A stretch of 28,796 nucleotides of DNA from Holophagaceae bacterium UBA692 (GCA_002297665.1 DBMS01000285.1:1-28796), one strand, 5' to 3'; counted from the first letter of the stretch, positions 7,092 through 17,043 are shown. Notes: generated by a model not told the origin, from the letters alone. Numbers and translations: made by a program.

Positions 7092-9134
7092 TCACCTCTC
7101 CCTATTTCCTTCTGCAGATAGGTCGTACCGAAGCGGCTCCTGAAGTTGGACTCGTTCCCGGCGGAAACCGTACCATCCCGGGACCATGGGGCCTTCCGTG
7201 TCCTCATGGCTGACCAGAAGGACCGTCTTCCCTTGGAATGGATCACCGGCCAAGAGGCGTTCCTTCCCCAGGGCGTCCATGTGGGCCATCGCTTCGTCCA
7301 ATAGGAGCAGAGAACGGCTGGAGGCAAGGGCTGCCGTCAAGGCGATCAGCTGGCGCTGGCCTCCTGAGAAATTGTGACCCCCCTGGGCGACCACCGTTTC
7401 AAACCCCATAGGAAGGGAGCGGATGATGTCCGCCAAACCCGTCTTCTCCGTCATGGCCAGCAAGGCTTCGCGTGGGGCACCGCCGGAGAGTAGGCTCAGG
7501 TTTTCCAGGAGGGACCCGCTGAAGAGTACCGTCGTTTGGGGCAGGTAGACCGTCTGGGATCGAGCTTCCCTGGGTCGGAGACCCCCCATTCGGATCTGGC
7601 CGCGGTCGGGTTCCTGGATCCCTGCCAGGACTTTCAGGAGTGAGGATTTGCCGCATCCCGAGGGGCCCTGGAGAAGGATCCTCTCTCCCGGCGCCACTTC
7701 CGCCTGGAACGCTTTCAGGACCCAAGCACCCTCTGGTTCATAACGAAACCATAGGTCCCGGATGGAAATGAAGGGAGGGGTAGCGTTCCGCTCCACGGGG
7801 AAGGGTGCGGGCTCCCGAGCCACGGCCAAGATTTCCTCGACCTTTCCAAGCGTCGGCCGGAGGCGGGCCAGTTGGAGGAAGAGGCCGGCAATCCTCGCCA
7901 AGCCGCCCTGGAAGGAGGTGGCCATCATGCCGAAGGCCAGCATTTCGCCCAGGCGGATGTTCTCCTTCAGGAAGAGGATGCTGGTCCCCAGAATCACGGC
8001 CTGCAGCAGGAGCCCCTGGGAGGCTTCGATGAGCGTCTGTGCCAGCAGGTGTAGCCTCCCGGCCTCCAACTCGATGCACCTTCGGTTCCGGACGAGGTCC
8101 AGCCAACGGGATCCCAGCATCGCCTCGGAGCCGGAGGCCTTGATGACCCCGATTCCTCGGAGCATTTCCACCAGGAGGCTCCGCTCTTTCACATGGGTGG
8201 CGACGCCTAGGGCCTCGAGTCGCGCCAGGCGGCGGCCCAAGAGGAAAGTCGCTCCAGTCTGGATGGCCGCCCCGCCAAGTACCGCCAGGGTGGCCATGGC
8301 CGAGGTCCTGGCCATGGAAACCACGAAGAAGGGAAGGGACAGGTTGGAGAGAAGGTCCCCCGAAACATGCCGGATGAGGAACTGGCGGGCCGCCCCCATG
8401 CCAAAAAATCCCTGAAGCAGGTCCCCCATCGTCCGCCGGGAAAGCCAGGGAAAGGGGAGGCGCAGCAGGTGGCCCAGGAATCCCGCTTCCATCTCGAAGG
8501 CCAATCGAAGTTCGAGGGTCACCTCGAACTGCCGTTGGATCCAACTGACTCCCGCCTGGTAGGCCCCCGCAGCCGCCATGGACAGCACGATTAATCCGAA
8601 GAGAGAATGGGCCTCGCCCGGGAACACCCGATCCACCATGATCCGCGTAAATTGCGGGAAGGCCAATCCCGGGATCTGTGCCAGCGCTGCCAGGGCAAGG
8701 CACTGCGTCCAGGTCCGGCGGTGGGCGAGGATGGCGCTGGCAAGGTTCCGCCAGAGTGAGGTGCCCGGAAGGGGGCCGAGTCCGTCAAGGTAGAGACCTT
8801 TCGGAAGCCTGGATGCCGCCAGGAGGAAGACCCCACCGGGGGCCTCAACCCGCACCCGGCCCCGGTGTCGATCCCGCAGTACCAGAAAGGTTCTGTCCGG
8901 GAGAAGGACCAAGCTGGGAAGCCTGAGGCCCTCCGTCTCCGGGGGTATCAGCTGCACCCAACGGGGCGTGTGTCCAAGGGCTTCCAGAGCCAATGTCAAA
9001 GCCTCCTGTGGCTGTGCGTGGGTAGGGGCTTCCGTGAACGGGCGCAGGGATGGACCCAGGGCCGAGCCTTCCAGGAGCTTGGCCAGGGACTGGGCTGCCG
9101 TAAAGCCTGTAGGCAGGGCCTGGGTTTCAGCCAA
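7092..9134 (-). CDS. NHLM-type ABC transporter 2 (peptidase-less permease/ATPase) of the lanthipeptide cluster
   Basis: This is a 680-residue half-transporter, predicted to work with the C39 transporter and HlyD protein in exporting the lanthipeptides. The N-terminal 130 or so residues have no Cys/His/Asp peptidase triad. An ABC transporter membrane domain covers about residues 130-430. The ATPase domain has Walker A GPSGCGKSS, a Q-loop 'VYLPQTTVLF', signature NFSGGQRQ, Walker B 'SLLLLDEAMAHMD' and H-loop 'VSHE', so it should be catalytically competent. The pattern of a peptidase ABC, a non-peptidase ABC and an HlyD protein matches the NHLM (nitrile-hydratase-leader) bacteriocin export sets. 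The start is an unusual TTG at 9134, supported by AAGGAG seven bases upstream, and overlaps the preceding gene by eight bases. It is the last gene of the operon. Confidence 0.88.
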   Translation of the reverse strand: MAETQALPTGFTAAQSLAKLLEGSALGPSLRPFTEAPTHAQPQEALTLALEALGHTPRWVQLIPPETEGLRLPSLVLLPDRTFLVLRDRHRGRVRVEAPGGVFLLAASRLPKGLYLDGLGPLPGTSLWRNLASAILAHRRTWTQCLALAALAQIPGLAFPQFTRIMVDRVFPGEAHSLFGLIVLSMAAAGAYQAGVSWIQRQFEVTLELRLAFEMEAGFLGHLLRLPFPWLSRRTMGDLLQGFFGMGAARQFLIRHVSGDLLSNLSLPFFVVSMARTSAMATLAVLGGAAIQTGATFLLGRRLARLEALGVATHVKERSLLVEMLRGIGVIKASGSEAMLGSRWLDLVRNRRCIELEAGRLHLLAQTLIEASQGLLLQAVILGTSILFLKENIRLGEMLAFGMMATSFQGGLARIAGLFLQLARLRPTLGKVEEILAVAREPAPFPVERNATPPFISIRDLWFRYEPEGAWVLKAFQAEVAPGERILLQGPSGCGKSSLLKVLAGIQEPDRGQIRMGGLRPREARSQTVYLPQTTVLFSGSLLENLSLLSGGAPREALLAMTEKTGLADIIRSLPMGFETVVAQGGHNFSGGQRQLIALTAALASSRSLLLLDEAMAHMDALGKERLLAGDPFQGKTVLLVSHEDTEGPMVPGWYGFRRERVQLQEPLRYDLSAEGNRER

Positions 9135-11256
9135 AGGCCGTCTCCTTCACAGGGAATAGTCTGCTAAAGGGCCCGTCAATTTTCTGGAGCATTCTGAAGT
9201 CCCCTTCCTGGACGAGCCTTCCCTGATCCAGGACCAGGATCCGATCTGCATCCCGGATGGTGGCGAGCCGGTGTGCGACCACGAGCCGGGTGCATTTGAG
9301 GGTCGCGAGATTGTGGTGGACCCGGGCTTCGGTCTCCACGTCCAGTGAGCTGGTGGCCTCGTCCATGAGGAGGATGGTGGGACCATGGGCCAGGGCCCTG
9401 GCGAGGGATAGGCGCTGACGCTGACCGCCGGAAAGGATGGCTCCATTTTCACCGATGGGGGTGTCGAAGCCCTGGGGCAGGGCTTCGATGTCGTCGAGGA
9501 TGCACGCGATTCTTGCGGCCTCCTGGAGGCGGGATAGCGGAAGGTTTTCGTCGTTGATGGTCAGGTTGCCCCGAACGGTGTCATTGAGCAGGAACGTCTC
9601 TTGAAGGACGATCCCCATCTGCTTGCGCAGTCGGACGAGATCCAGGTCCCGGATATCCCGGCCGTCGAAGCGGAGGCTGCCCTCCCTGGGCACATGCATG
9701 CCAAGCAGGAGGCGCGCCAAGGTTGATTTGCCTGCGCCCACGGGGCCGACCAGGGCGATCTTCTCCCCGGCTCGGACGACTAGGTCGATGGGGCCCACAC
9801 GCGACCCGGCGGTGCCTGGGTAGGCGAACACCACGCCCTGCAGCTGAATGTCTCCAGTCAGGTACCCCGGGTCCTGGCTTCCCGTAGACTCTGGATGCGT
9901 CTCCAGAATATCGTCCAGGCGCGCAAGGTGGCTTCCGAGGAATTGAATGTGCAGGAGGCTGTCCAGGAAGGATGCGAGGGGGGCCAGGAACAGGCCCTGC
10001 AAGAGCAGGAAAGCGGAGAACGTGCCCACAGTCATCCGCTGGGCCAGTACCTCGCGCCCTGCAAGCAGAAACACGACCACCTGGCCCAGCGTCGCCAGGA
10101 AGGCCATGAGGACTTCCTGGCGAGCCTGGAAAAGATGCCTCTTTCGGCTCGCATTGAGGGCCGCCGCTTGTCCCCCGGCCCATTTCCGTAGGAGGATTCC
10201 CTCGGCCCCCGCGGCTTTGACGGCCTCGAGACAACCGAGGCATTCGGCCAGGATGGCGTGGGCCTTGCCGGAGGTGGAGAGCTCCGCCGCCATGAGTTGC
10301 GTATTCGCTCGATGGCACATCCCTTGGAAAAATAGGCGGACAAGGCCCAGGCCCAGGACTGCGAGGCCAAGAGGCATGCAGTAAGCGACCATAATGGCCA
10401 CGTAGCCCACCAGGAGGAGGCCGTCCAGCATCGCAGAGAGGGTCTTTTCGGTAATGAGGTGTTGGATTTCGGAGTTGCTATCCACACGCTGAAGAAGGTC
10501 GCCATCCGGCCGCTGGATGAAGAAGGCCAAGGGCAGCCGCAGGAGATGGGCGATGAACCCACCGAGCAAGTGCAGGTCCAGGAGGACTTGGAGTCCATGG
10601 AGCACCCAGGCCCGGGCCAGAGTCATCAGGGACCGTGCCAACAGGGACCCCCCAATCCAGCCAGCCAGACCCCATAGCAGCGCTTCCTGCCGAGCGACCA
10701 TCACCGCATCCACCAGAAACTTCTGACCCAGGGGCAGCCCTAGTCCTAGGGCCTGGAGAATGGCGCTTCCCGCCAGGACCTGAGCCAAGGCGTTGCGGTG
10801 GCACCAGGCCAAGGCCCCGTACCGGGCCAGGGAAGGTGGCCTGCGAGCCCGTGTCCTGAAGGTCGGCCCCGGTCGAAAGACTAGGGCCACGCCCGTGAAA
10901 GAAGTGCGGAGCAAGTCCAGGCTAACAAGGGATTCGCCGATCGCAGGATCGAGCAGGATGGCCTTCCGCCCCCTCCAGCCCGAAAGGACGAGGAAATGAT
11001 TGAACTGCCAGTGGAGGATGGCCGGCAGGGGAACGAAGCGAAGATCCTCGACCTCCATTCGGTAGGCCCCCGCCTCCAGGCCATGGGAACGGGCCACCTG
11101 GAGTACGGTGCCCGCGCTGGTGCCGTCCCGGCCGATGCCGCAGGCGTTGCGGATCTCGTCAAGGGGCGCATGATAGCCGTGGTGGGCCAGGACCATGGCA
11201 AGGGATGCGGCCCCGCACTCGGAGGCCTCCATCTGGGGAATGAAGCGAGGTTTCAT
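9127..11256 (-). CDS. C39 peptidase-containing ABC transporter (leader-cleaving exporter)
   Basis: The preferred start is the ATG at 11256, which forms an ATGA overlap with the HlyD stop; a GTG at 11280 is possible but lacks a ribosome site. The 709-residue protein has an N-terminal C39 bacteriocin-processing peptidase with all three catalytic residues visible: Cys14 (SECGAASLAMV), His87 (FNHFLVL) and Asp103 (LLDPAIGE). A six-helix ABC membrane domain follows. The ATPase then shows Walker A GPVGAGKST, signature LSGGQRQRLSLARAL, Walker B 'ILLMDEATSSLD' and H-loop 'VAHRLATI'. In this family the peptidase cuts leaders after GG, GA or GS, which fits the GG and GA at leader position 24-25 of the two precursors. 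It should act in the inner membrane with the HlyD-like protein. Confidence 0.95.
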   Translation of the reverse strand: MKPRFIPQMEASECGAASLAMVLAHHGYHAPLDEIRNACGIGRDGTSAGTVLQVARSHGLEAGAYRMEVEDLRFVPLPAILHWQFNHFLVLSGWRGRKAILLDPAIGESLVSLDLLRTSFTGVALVFRPGPTFRTRARRPPSLARYGALAWCHRNALAQVLAGSAILQALGLGLPLGQKFLVDAVMVARQEALLWGLAGWIGGSLLARSLMTLARAWVLHGLQVLLDLHLLGGFIAHLLRLPLAFFIQRPDGDLLQRVDSNSEIQHLITEKTLSAMLDGLLLVGYVAIMVAYCMPLGLAVLGLGLVRLFFQGMCHRANTQLMAAELSTSGKAHAILAECLGCLEAVKAAGAEGILLRKWAGGQAAALNASRKRHLFQARQEVLMAFLATLGQVVVFLLAGREVLAQRMTVGTFSAFLLLQGLFLAPLASFLDSLLHIQFLGSHLARLDDILETHPESTGSQDPGYLTGDIQLQGVVFAYPGTAGSRVGPIDLVVRAGEKIALVGPVGAGKSTLARLLLGMHVPREGSLRFDGRDIRDLDLVRLRKQMGIVLQETFLLNDTVRGNLTINDENLPLSRLQEAARIACILDDIEALPQGFDTPIGENGAILSGGQRQRLSLARALAHGPTILLMDEATSSLDVETEARVHHNLATLKCTRLVVAHRLATIRDADRILVLDQGRLVQEGDFRMLQKIDGPFSRLFPVKETAFG

Positions 11257-12521
11257 CCGGGCGCCCCCGGGTTCTTCCACTTTCGCAGAGGGTCCAGAAG
11301 GAAGGAGATGGGAGAACGGCGCCTCAGGGTGAACCGGGCTTTGAGGAGCATTCCAGGACGAAGGTTCATGCCCGCGATACGCCCGGACTGGCGCAGCTCC
11401 AGATCGATGTCGACTCGGAAAAGGGCCTGGCCTGCCGAAGGGGATGCCTCTCCTAAAATTTCCTGGATCTCCGTGGGTGTTGCCAGGTAGGCACCCAAAC
11501 GTGACACGCGGCCCCGCAGGGCACCGAACTCGAAATATGGATACTGATTGAGTTCGAGGGCGACCTGGTCTCCTTCCCGGACGAACCCCCGGTCCTTCTC
11601 CGGCACTAGCGCGACGATCCCCAGGGGAGCCGCCCGGGGCACGACCTTGGCTACCGCCATACCAGCCTGGATGGCATCTCCGGGCCGCACTGCCAACCCA
11701 TCCAGCACCCCATCGTCGGGGGCTAATACGAGGGATTGCGCGCGGGCCAACTCCAGCGCCTCCCGCCGGACCCGGGCCAATGCCGCCTCTCGGGAACGAT
11801 CCCAGGTCTGTTCCCTCCTGCGGGCCCGCAAGGCCACCAAGTCGGCTTTGGCCCGAAAAAGGGCCTGCTCGCCCTCCGCCACCTGACGCTGGGCCTCCTC
11901 CAGTTGATCCAGAGTCCCCTGGTGCTTTGCCTTTGCCACGATGCCCAGATGGAACAGATGTTCAGAAGCGGCCAGGCGTTCCTGGGCCCAGATCCGAGCT
12001 CGCTGGTAGCTGGCCAGGGCTTCTTCCTTATGGCGGATGGCAGCCTGTGCGTTTGTCACCTGGACGTCAAAGAGCTCCGCCTGTCCGCGAGCGACCGGCA
12101 GGAACCCCTGTCCCTGGTCGGCGAGCGTCTGATCCGCCTCGAGGATGGCGCCTTGAGTCTGAGGCACATGGATCCGAAGGATGGGGTCGCCTCGGTGCAC
12201 CTCCCTTCCGGGCTGGACAAGGACTTCCACGACCGTGCCCGACGCCTGGGCGACGAGTGCCCTCACCCCGCTGCACGGGCGCAAGATGCCCGGGCCCCGC
12301 TCGACCACCTCGATCCTTCCGAGGACAGAAAACAGGCCCCCGGACAGGAGCAGTATGCCGATGCCATAGAGAACAGCCCAGGTCCACCCCGGGCTCACTT
12401 GCACCAGGTCCAGGTTGGGGGGGGAATTGAATTGGAAATCCAAGGCCTCCGCGCGGAAAGCGGTGAAGGTGGTGGCGGGTTCCTCCTGGAGCCCGGGAGA
12501 GTCATTCCGCTCTTCGTTCAT
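11253..12521 (-). CDS. HlyD-family membrane fusion protein (NHLM bacteriocin secretion type)
   Basis: The 422-residue protein starts with an ATG overlapping the LanB stop (ATGA) and ends in an ATGA overlap with the C39 transporter gene. It has one membrane helix at about residues 48-68 (WAVLYGIGILLLSGGLFS), preceded by a cytoplasmic tail. Next comes a lipoyl-like half domain ('RPCSGVRALVAQASGTVVEV'), a long helical hairpin (about residues 120-265) and the second half domain ('VLAPDDGVLDGLAVRPGDAI'). A beta-barrel part ('ALVPEKDRGFVREGDQVALEL') and a C-terminal strand follow. This is the adaptor of type I-like secretion, linking the inner-membrane ABC protein with an outer-membrane channel. 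No TolC-like gene occurs in the window, so the channel must be encoded elsewhere. Confidence 0.92.
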   Translation of the reverse strand: MNEERNDSPGLQEEPATTFTAFRAEALDFQFNSPPNLDLVQVSPGWTWAVLYGIGILLLSGGLFSVLGRIEVVERGPGILRPCSGVRALVAQASGTVVEVLVQPGREVHRGDPILRIHVPQTQGAILEADQTLADQGQGFLPVARGQAELFDVQVTNAQAAIRHKEEALASYQRARIWAQERLAASEHLFHLGIVAKAKHQGTLDQLEEAQRQVAEGEQALFRAKADLVALRARRREQTWDRSREAALARVRREALELARAQSLVLAPDDGVLDGLAVRPGDAIQAGMAVAKVVPRAAPLGIVALVPEKDRGFVREGDQVALELNQYPYFEFGALRGRVSRLGAYLATPTEIQEILGEASPSAGQALFRVDIDLELRQSGRIAGMNLRPGMLLKARFTLRRRSPISFLLDPLRKWKNPGAPG

Positions 12522-15500
12522 GGTTCCTGGGCCGGTTCGCGGAGGACTTTGGACCTGTACATCCGGAGGGCGAAATTGTAGAGGACCATCTCCTGGAATC
12601 GCTGGCCGGAGGTGAGGAGGCGGTTGATGCCCATGTGGATGATGCTTTCCAGGAGGTCCTCCAGGGGGCGCCGGAGGCGCCCCTGGGCTTCCAGTTCACG
12701 GAGCCGTTCGAAAAGAGGCGCGACCTTGAGGCTCCGCTCCCTCAGGGCGGCGAGCCCCAGAACGAGCGGGCCCTCCGGCAGAGGGGCCTGCAGGACGAGG
12801 GGGTACAAATGGTATCTCTCCCTACGGAACAACATCCCCAGGTGCTGCTTCCCTGGGCCGTCCTCCAGGGCGAATTCTCCCTCGTAAAGGCGGTATTGCC
12901 GTTCCGCCAAGACTAGGCGGCGGGCGACGTCCAAGCCGGCGCTGTGTAGGAACTCGTCCATGCTGGCGAGGGCCAGCCGCCAGCGGGCCGTCTTGCCGTC
13001 ATCATCGCGGTATTCCCCCAGGATCTTCAGGACGGCCTCGCTATCCGCCTGGAAAATCTCCACTGCCAACTCCATCCCCTCCGACCCTCCGTAGCGATCG
13101 ATCTCGGGTTCGTAGGTATCGATCTGAAGGTTCCAGAGCGAACCTCCGTCCAGCTCTGGCCCAAGCCGCTGGTGCAGGCGCCTGAGCAGGCTTCCCCAAA
13201 GGCGGTCCGGCTCCCCGAGAAACCGGATGCGTATGTGAGGCTCAGGGTCCAAATAGCGGATGAAGAACCATTGGCGGGCCTCGCCGGACTCCAGGGCCTC
13301 ATGGACCAGGGGCGCCACGGCCTCTGCGAGTAACCGATCGGCTGTGGACATCCCAGTATGAAGTTTGGCGTAAAGCCATCGGGAGCCCGGGGCATGGCGG
13401 TCCACAGTCGCCGGTAGTGAAGGTGAAGGAAGGGGTGGCAAGGGCGATTCCGGACCCGCCAGAAAGGGGAGAACAAGTTCGTGGGTGTAGGTCCCCTCCG
13501 GCCCCTGGGCCACCAGGGCTTCGCTCCCCGGGAAATCCTCGGTCAGGGTTAATTGCTCCCGCTGCCGGGCGATGCCCCAGACGGCTTCTGCAACCAGGGG
13601 ATTGTCCAGGTCCACGGGAAGCTCGTTGTCGCCATCAGGCAGGAGGAGATGCCTGGGTAGGTCGCGGCGCTCCCGGAGACGTTGAAGGGCGATAAAACGT
13701 GCGCGGGGGCTTTTGGCAGCGTGGAGAGGCTGAAGGTCTGCCTTGTCCAGCCACCAGGTGGCACGGGAGAGGACCAACCTTCCGTGCACGACACGAGGGA
13801 GAAAGGGCTCTTTCCCCACCATGCCCCAGGAGAATCCCACCCAACCCAGCATGTCCTGTTCTTGTAGCAACCCCAGGAACTGAACGAACTCGGGGGTCGC
13901 CAGGGTAAAGTTGGCGGCGCTGGTGAGTCGGGGGACCACTTGCCTGTCCAGCTTTCGCGACCACAGCACGACCTTCTGGTCCACCAGGCCCACGCACAGG
14001 TCTTCCGGCTGGATCATACGCTCGGGGTCCACTCCGGACCTGCCGAGGTAGGGGATCTCGTGGTCCCGGAGCCGGGGGCGGGCCAATACGTTCCCCATGC
14101 GGGGCTGGGGCAGGTAGGCAACCTCCGCGAAGACTGCGTGGGGCTGGCAGGCCTCCTCACGGCGCAGGTGACCCTGGACCGCCTCCGCCAGGGCCGGGTC
14201 ACCGTGGCAAAACCGGCCAAGGAGACGTGCACCGCTGGGGCCGCTGGCGGCATGAATGAAAACCTGGTATTCACCTGCGGCTAGGGCATCTGTTGAACCG
14301 GCCGCCACTTCTGCCAAAAGGGAAAAAGCATGAGGCAAGGGGGGGACTGGACGGTCGTCCGCCAGGGCCTCTACATCTTCAAGGTCCAAGTTGAGCACCC
14401 GGCCATTGCCTTGTCGGAAGGCCACCAGCTTCTTGAGGAGGTACACTTCCCGCGGTTTCAGGGTGGGGGGCGCCTCGGCCGAGGTGGCCCCCAGGGCGAA
14501 CCCTTCCAGCAAGGGCGCACCCTGAAGAGTCCTGCCGGACGTTCCGGCCAGGCCCACCCCGCTCTCCGGGTCCAGGGCCTCGGAAAGTGGCACCCAGCGC
14601 TCCCCATAGCGCTTGGCGAAGGCTTCCTTGAATGCCTTGAGGGGATCGGTCGGGTCCTTGGGTGTCAGGCGGTGCAGCAGGTGGACCGCCTCGGTCATTT
14701 CCCGTCGGAAGTGTTCTCCGAGTGATGCCTCGGGAGCCGGTTTGAACAGGTCCACCTGCCAGAGCTTCGAGCGGTCCACGGGACCCGGGAGACCCTTGAG
14801 GACATCCTCCACGTCCTCATAGGCCTTCGGGTCGTTGCCCAGGCCCAGCACGTCCAGGTGCCCAAGGGCTCGGGCAGCTCGTTCGAGCCCCTCCGCGATG
14901 GGCAGGGCTGGAACCAGATTCAGAAGCGTCCGGATCATGCACCAGGTGGGTTCCTCCCCCGTCGTGGGTGGTTCCAGGTCTGGTACGAGTAATTGGAAGT
15001 CGACCAATTGGTGGATGAAGGCTGCGGCTTCCTCCATGGTGACCTCTGGACTCGCCAGGGCGCGGGCCAGGGTTTCCGCGTCGGCTCCATTGCGTGCCTT
15101 CTCCAAGGTCTGAGTCAGAGAGGCGTTCTCCCGGACGGAAACCAGATGGACCATCCTACGCCCATCGTTCTCCCGGATCTCCCCGTAGCGCAGCCGCTCC
15201 CCAAGGCGGTATAGGCTGGTATTGGGGCGTAGGAGGACGGCTCCCCTCACCTCCAGGTCCTTCGCTAGGGCGGATGCCAAGCCGCACAGATAGGTCATGT
15301 CCAGCCTGGATTTGCGCGTCCAGCTGGACTTTCCTCCCAGTACGAGGCGGGTTTCGGAGCCGGCCCGGCCCAGGGAATGGCCTGCGAACAGGCCGAAGGG
15401 AGTGGGGCGATGGCACATGCGGCTGAAATAGCGCACAAGTGCCAATTCTGTCCGTTGCCCCTTTTCGCTGTCCGGGGCCGAGATCCACCTGGGAATACTA

Positions 15501-15745
15501 GCCACCAGATCCGGGGAGGCCACGAAGAGAGCCTCGAGGACGTCGGGACGGGCCACGAAATATCGGAGCCTCTCCCGGAGTCGCTCGACAATGTCCTGGT
15601 ACTCGCCTGAACCCATGTCAGCCTCGCCTGCCGCCTGACGGGACAGGAGTGCCTCCCCCCACTCCCGCCATACTTCTTGCGGGAGGAGGGGCGTCCGCAT
15701 GGCAAAGAAGGGTTCCATCTGGATGGAGGGTCGGATTCTTTGCAT
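12518..15745 (-). CDS. lanB: Full-length class I lanthipeptide dehydratase LanB
   Basis: LanB dehydrates Ser and Thr in the core peptide, in this family using glutamyl-tRNA. The chosen ATG at 15745 lies one base after the lanC stop and gives 1075 residues, typical of full-length LanB with glutamylation and elimination domains in one chain. The N-terminus 'PFFAMRTPLLPQEVW' matches the conserved start of the lantibiotic dehydratase N domain. The C-terminal SpaB_C-like elimination domain is clear: 'WLYAKLHTGMSTADRLL', 'WFFIRYLDPEPHIRIRFLG' and 'IDTYEPEIDRYGG', then 'FQADSEAVLKIL'. The paired Arg in HIRIRF and the Glu/Arg in EIDRYGG correspond to the elimination-site region of NisB. Alternative starts at 15718 or 15700 have no better ribosome site. 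The stop overlaps the HlyD start. Confidence 0.96.
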   Translation of the reverse strand: MQRIRPSIQMEPFFAMRTPLLPQEVWREWGEALLSRQAAGEADMGSGEYQDIVERLRERLRYFVARPDVLEALFVASPDLVASIPRWISAPDSEKGQRTELALVRYFSRMCHRPTPFGLFAGHSLGRAGSETRLVLGGKSSWTRKSRLDMTYLCGLASALAKDLEVRGAVLLRPNTSLYRLGERLRYGEIRENDGRRMVHLVSVRENASLTQTLEKARNGADAETLARALASPEVTMEEAAAFIHQLVDFQLLVPDLEPPTTGEEPTWCMIRTLLNLVPALPIAEGLERAARALGHLDVLGLGNDPKAYEDVEDVLKGLPGPVDRSKLWQVDLFKPAPEASLGEHFRREMTEAVHLLHRLTPKDPTDPLKAFKEAFAKRYGERWVPLSEALDPESGVGLAGTSGRTLQGAPLLEGFALGATSAEAPPTLKPREVYLLKKLVAFRQGNGRVLNLDLEDVEALADDRPVPPLPHAFSLLAEVAAGSTDALAAGEYQVFIHAASGPSGARLLGRFCHGDPALAEAVQGHLRREEACQPHAVFAEVAYLPQPRMGNVLARPRLRDHEIPYLGRSGVDPERMIQPEDLCVGLVDQKVVLWSRKLDRQVVPRLTSAANFTLATPEFVQFLGLLQEQDMLGWVGFSWGMVGKEPFLPRVVHGRLVLSRATWWLDKADLQPLHAAKSPRARFIALQRLRERRDLPRHLLLPDGDNELPVDLDNPLVAEAVWGIARQREQLTLTEDFPGSEALVAQGPEGTYTHELVLPFLAGPESPLPPLPSPSLPATVDRHAPGSRWLYAKLHTGMSTADRLLAEAVAPLVHEALESGEARQWFFIRYLDPEPHIRIRFLGEPDRLWGSLLRRLHQRLGPELDGGSLWNLQIDTYEPEIDRYGGSEGMELAVEIFQADSEAVLKILGEYRDDDGKTARWRLALASMDEFLHSAGLDVARRLVLAERQYRLYEGEFALEDGPGKQHLGMLFRRERYHLYPLVLQAPLPEGPLVLGLAALRERSLKVAPLFERLRELEAQGRLRRPLEDLLESIIHMGINRLLTSGQRFQEMVLYNFALRMYRSKVLREPAQEP

Positions 15746-15746
15746 G

Positions 15747-17039
15747 CTAATACTCGAGTGGAGGGACGTGAAGGAGCATGTGACCGTCCCAGAGAGGTTC
15801 CATGTCGGTCGTAGCAGCAATCAGAGCCAGCCCAATGCCCGCCAAACCGGTCAGGATGCCGGGCGAGGATCCTTCCTGAGAAAGGTTCGGAGCTTGTGCG
15901 CTGAATCCGGATGAGGAGCTCGCATCCCTGCCCAAAGAGAGGCCATGGGCATACATCGCCAACGCAGCCTCTTGGAATCGGAGATCTCCGCTGGCCTGAT
16001 AGAGGCGGTTGAACATGTGGGCGTTGCCGAAGGCGCCATGGCAGAGGCAGCCGTTGCGGACCCCTTCAAGGAACGTTGGGCGCCTCGCGCAGGCCCGTCC
16101 CAGGTCCAGCGCCTCCCGCTCCCAGGCGGTGCAGCCGCGCTTGCGGGCGGCTAGCAAGGTGACCAGGCTCAAGCCCAGATCCCCATAACACCACGAGAGC
16201 CTGGAACCGCCCGGGTTTCGCCGGGCCGCACCCCGGGGAAACCCTTCCCCGAAGCGGGAACCATCCGGGTGGTCCTCGCCTTGGCGGAGGATCCAGGCCA
16301 TGGAAGCATCCAAGAGGGGGCCTGAACGTTCGTCCAGGCTCAGCGCTTCAGCCAGGAAGCCGGAGATACCGGGGTTCCCGTGGGACACCCCCAGGTTGTA
16401 AAGCCCTTCCGGAAAGACCTCCCGTGCTTCGGGGTAGAGCCTGTCCGGGGGATCGTACCAGGCTGCGCCGCCCTCCGGGCGCTCCGCGGTAGATTCCAGG
16501 ATATCCATGACCCTCGCGAGGATCCGGGCAGACCGACCACGGCCTCGGCGATCTACGGCATAAATGCCGAATCCTGCCAAGCCCCCAATCAGGTCGGGGA
16601 GGCCCTGCCAGCTGTTCGGCTCCAGGGTTTCCAGCAAGCAGAGGTCCACTTGCTCGTTGAGGTCTTCGTCCGAAGGAAGCACACCGAGGTTCTCAAGGTG
16701 ATCCACGGCCCAGGCAATCCCGACATACCCATTGATGAGGCCCGGACGGTCGAAAAGGTGGGTGGCCTGCTCACCAGCTATATCCAGGCAGGCCAGGGCG
16801 TGGTCAATGCAGGAACGCCGGGACGCGCCACCGGCGCTCAGACCATGATAGGCGAACAGGAGGGCGAGGCCTGCTGGTCCGTCCCCCAGGCCCGGCCACA
16901 TGAAGCCAGGATCAAGGCGTCGCAACTCATCGAGGATGCATGTAAGCAAATCCCGGGCCTGACGTTCGTCAGGCCCGGTAAGCAGTGGTCGCCAGCGCCC
17001 GGGTCTACGGAGGGGGGCATGGCTTCCAGGTCCGGTCAT
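15747..17039 (-). CDS. lanC: Lanthionine synthetase LanC (zinc cyclase)
   Basis: LanC adds Cys thiols to dehydro-amino acids to form (methyl)lanthionine rings. The ATG at 17039 follows the precursor stop by four bases and gives 430 residues, the usual size; a GTG at 17099 would run inside the precursor gene and is rejected. Zinc ligands are intact: Cys284 in 'SWCYGDLG', and Cys333-His334 in 'CLCHGAFGNAHMFNRLY'. Other hallmarks of the alpha/alpha toroid are the early 'GLGDGPAGLALLFAY', 'PGLINGYVGIAWAV', 'GVSHGNPGISGFLAEAL' and the final 'LTGLAGIGLALIAA'. No strong ribosome site precedes the ATG, so translation may depend on ribosomes finishing the precursor. lanB follows immediately. Confidence 0.96.
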   Translation of the reverse strand: MTGPGSHAPLRRPGRWRPLLTGPDERQARDLLTCILDELRRLDPGFMWPGLGDGPAGLALLFAYHGLSAGGASRRSCIDHALACLDIAGEQATHLFDRPGLINGYVGIAWAVDHLENLGVLPSDEDLNEQVDLCLLETLEPNSWQGLPDLIGGLAGFGIYAVDRRGRGRSARILARVMDILESTAERPEGGAAWYDPPDRLYPEAREVFPEGLYNLGVSHGNPGISGFLAEALSLDERSGPLLDASMAWILRQGEDHPDGSRFGEGFPRGAARRNPGGSRLSWCYGDLGLSLVTLLAARKRGCTAWEREALDLGRACARRPTFLEGVRNGCLCHGAFGNAHMFNRLYQASGDLRFQEAALAMYAHGLSLGRDASSSSGFSAQAPNLSQEGSSPGILTGLAGIGLALIAATTDMEPLWDGHMLLHVPPLEY

Positions 17040-17043
17040 GAAG

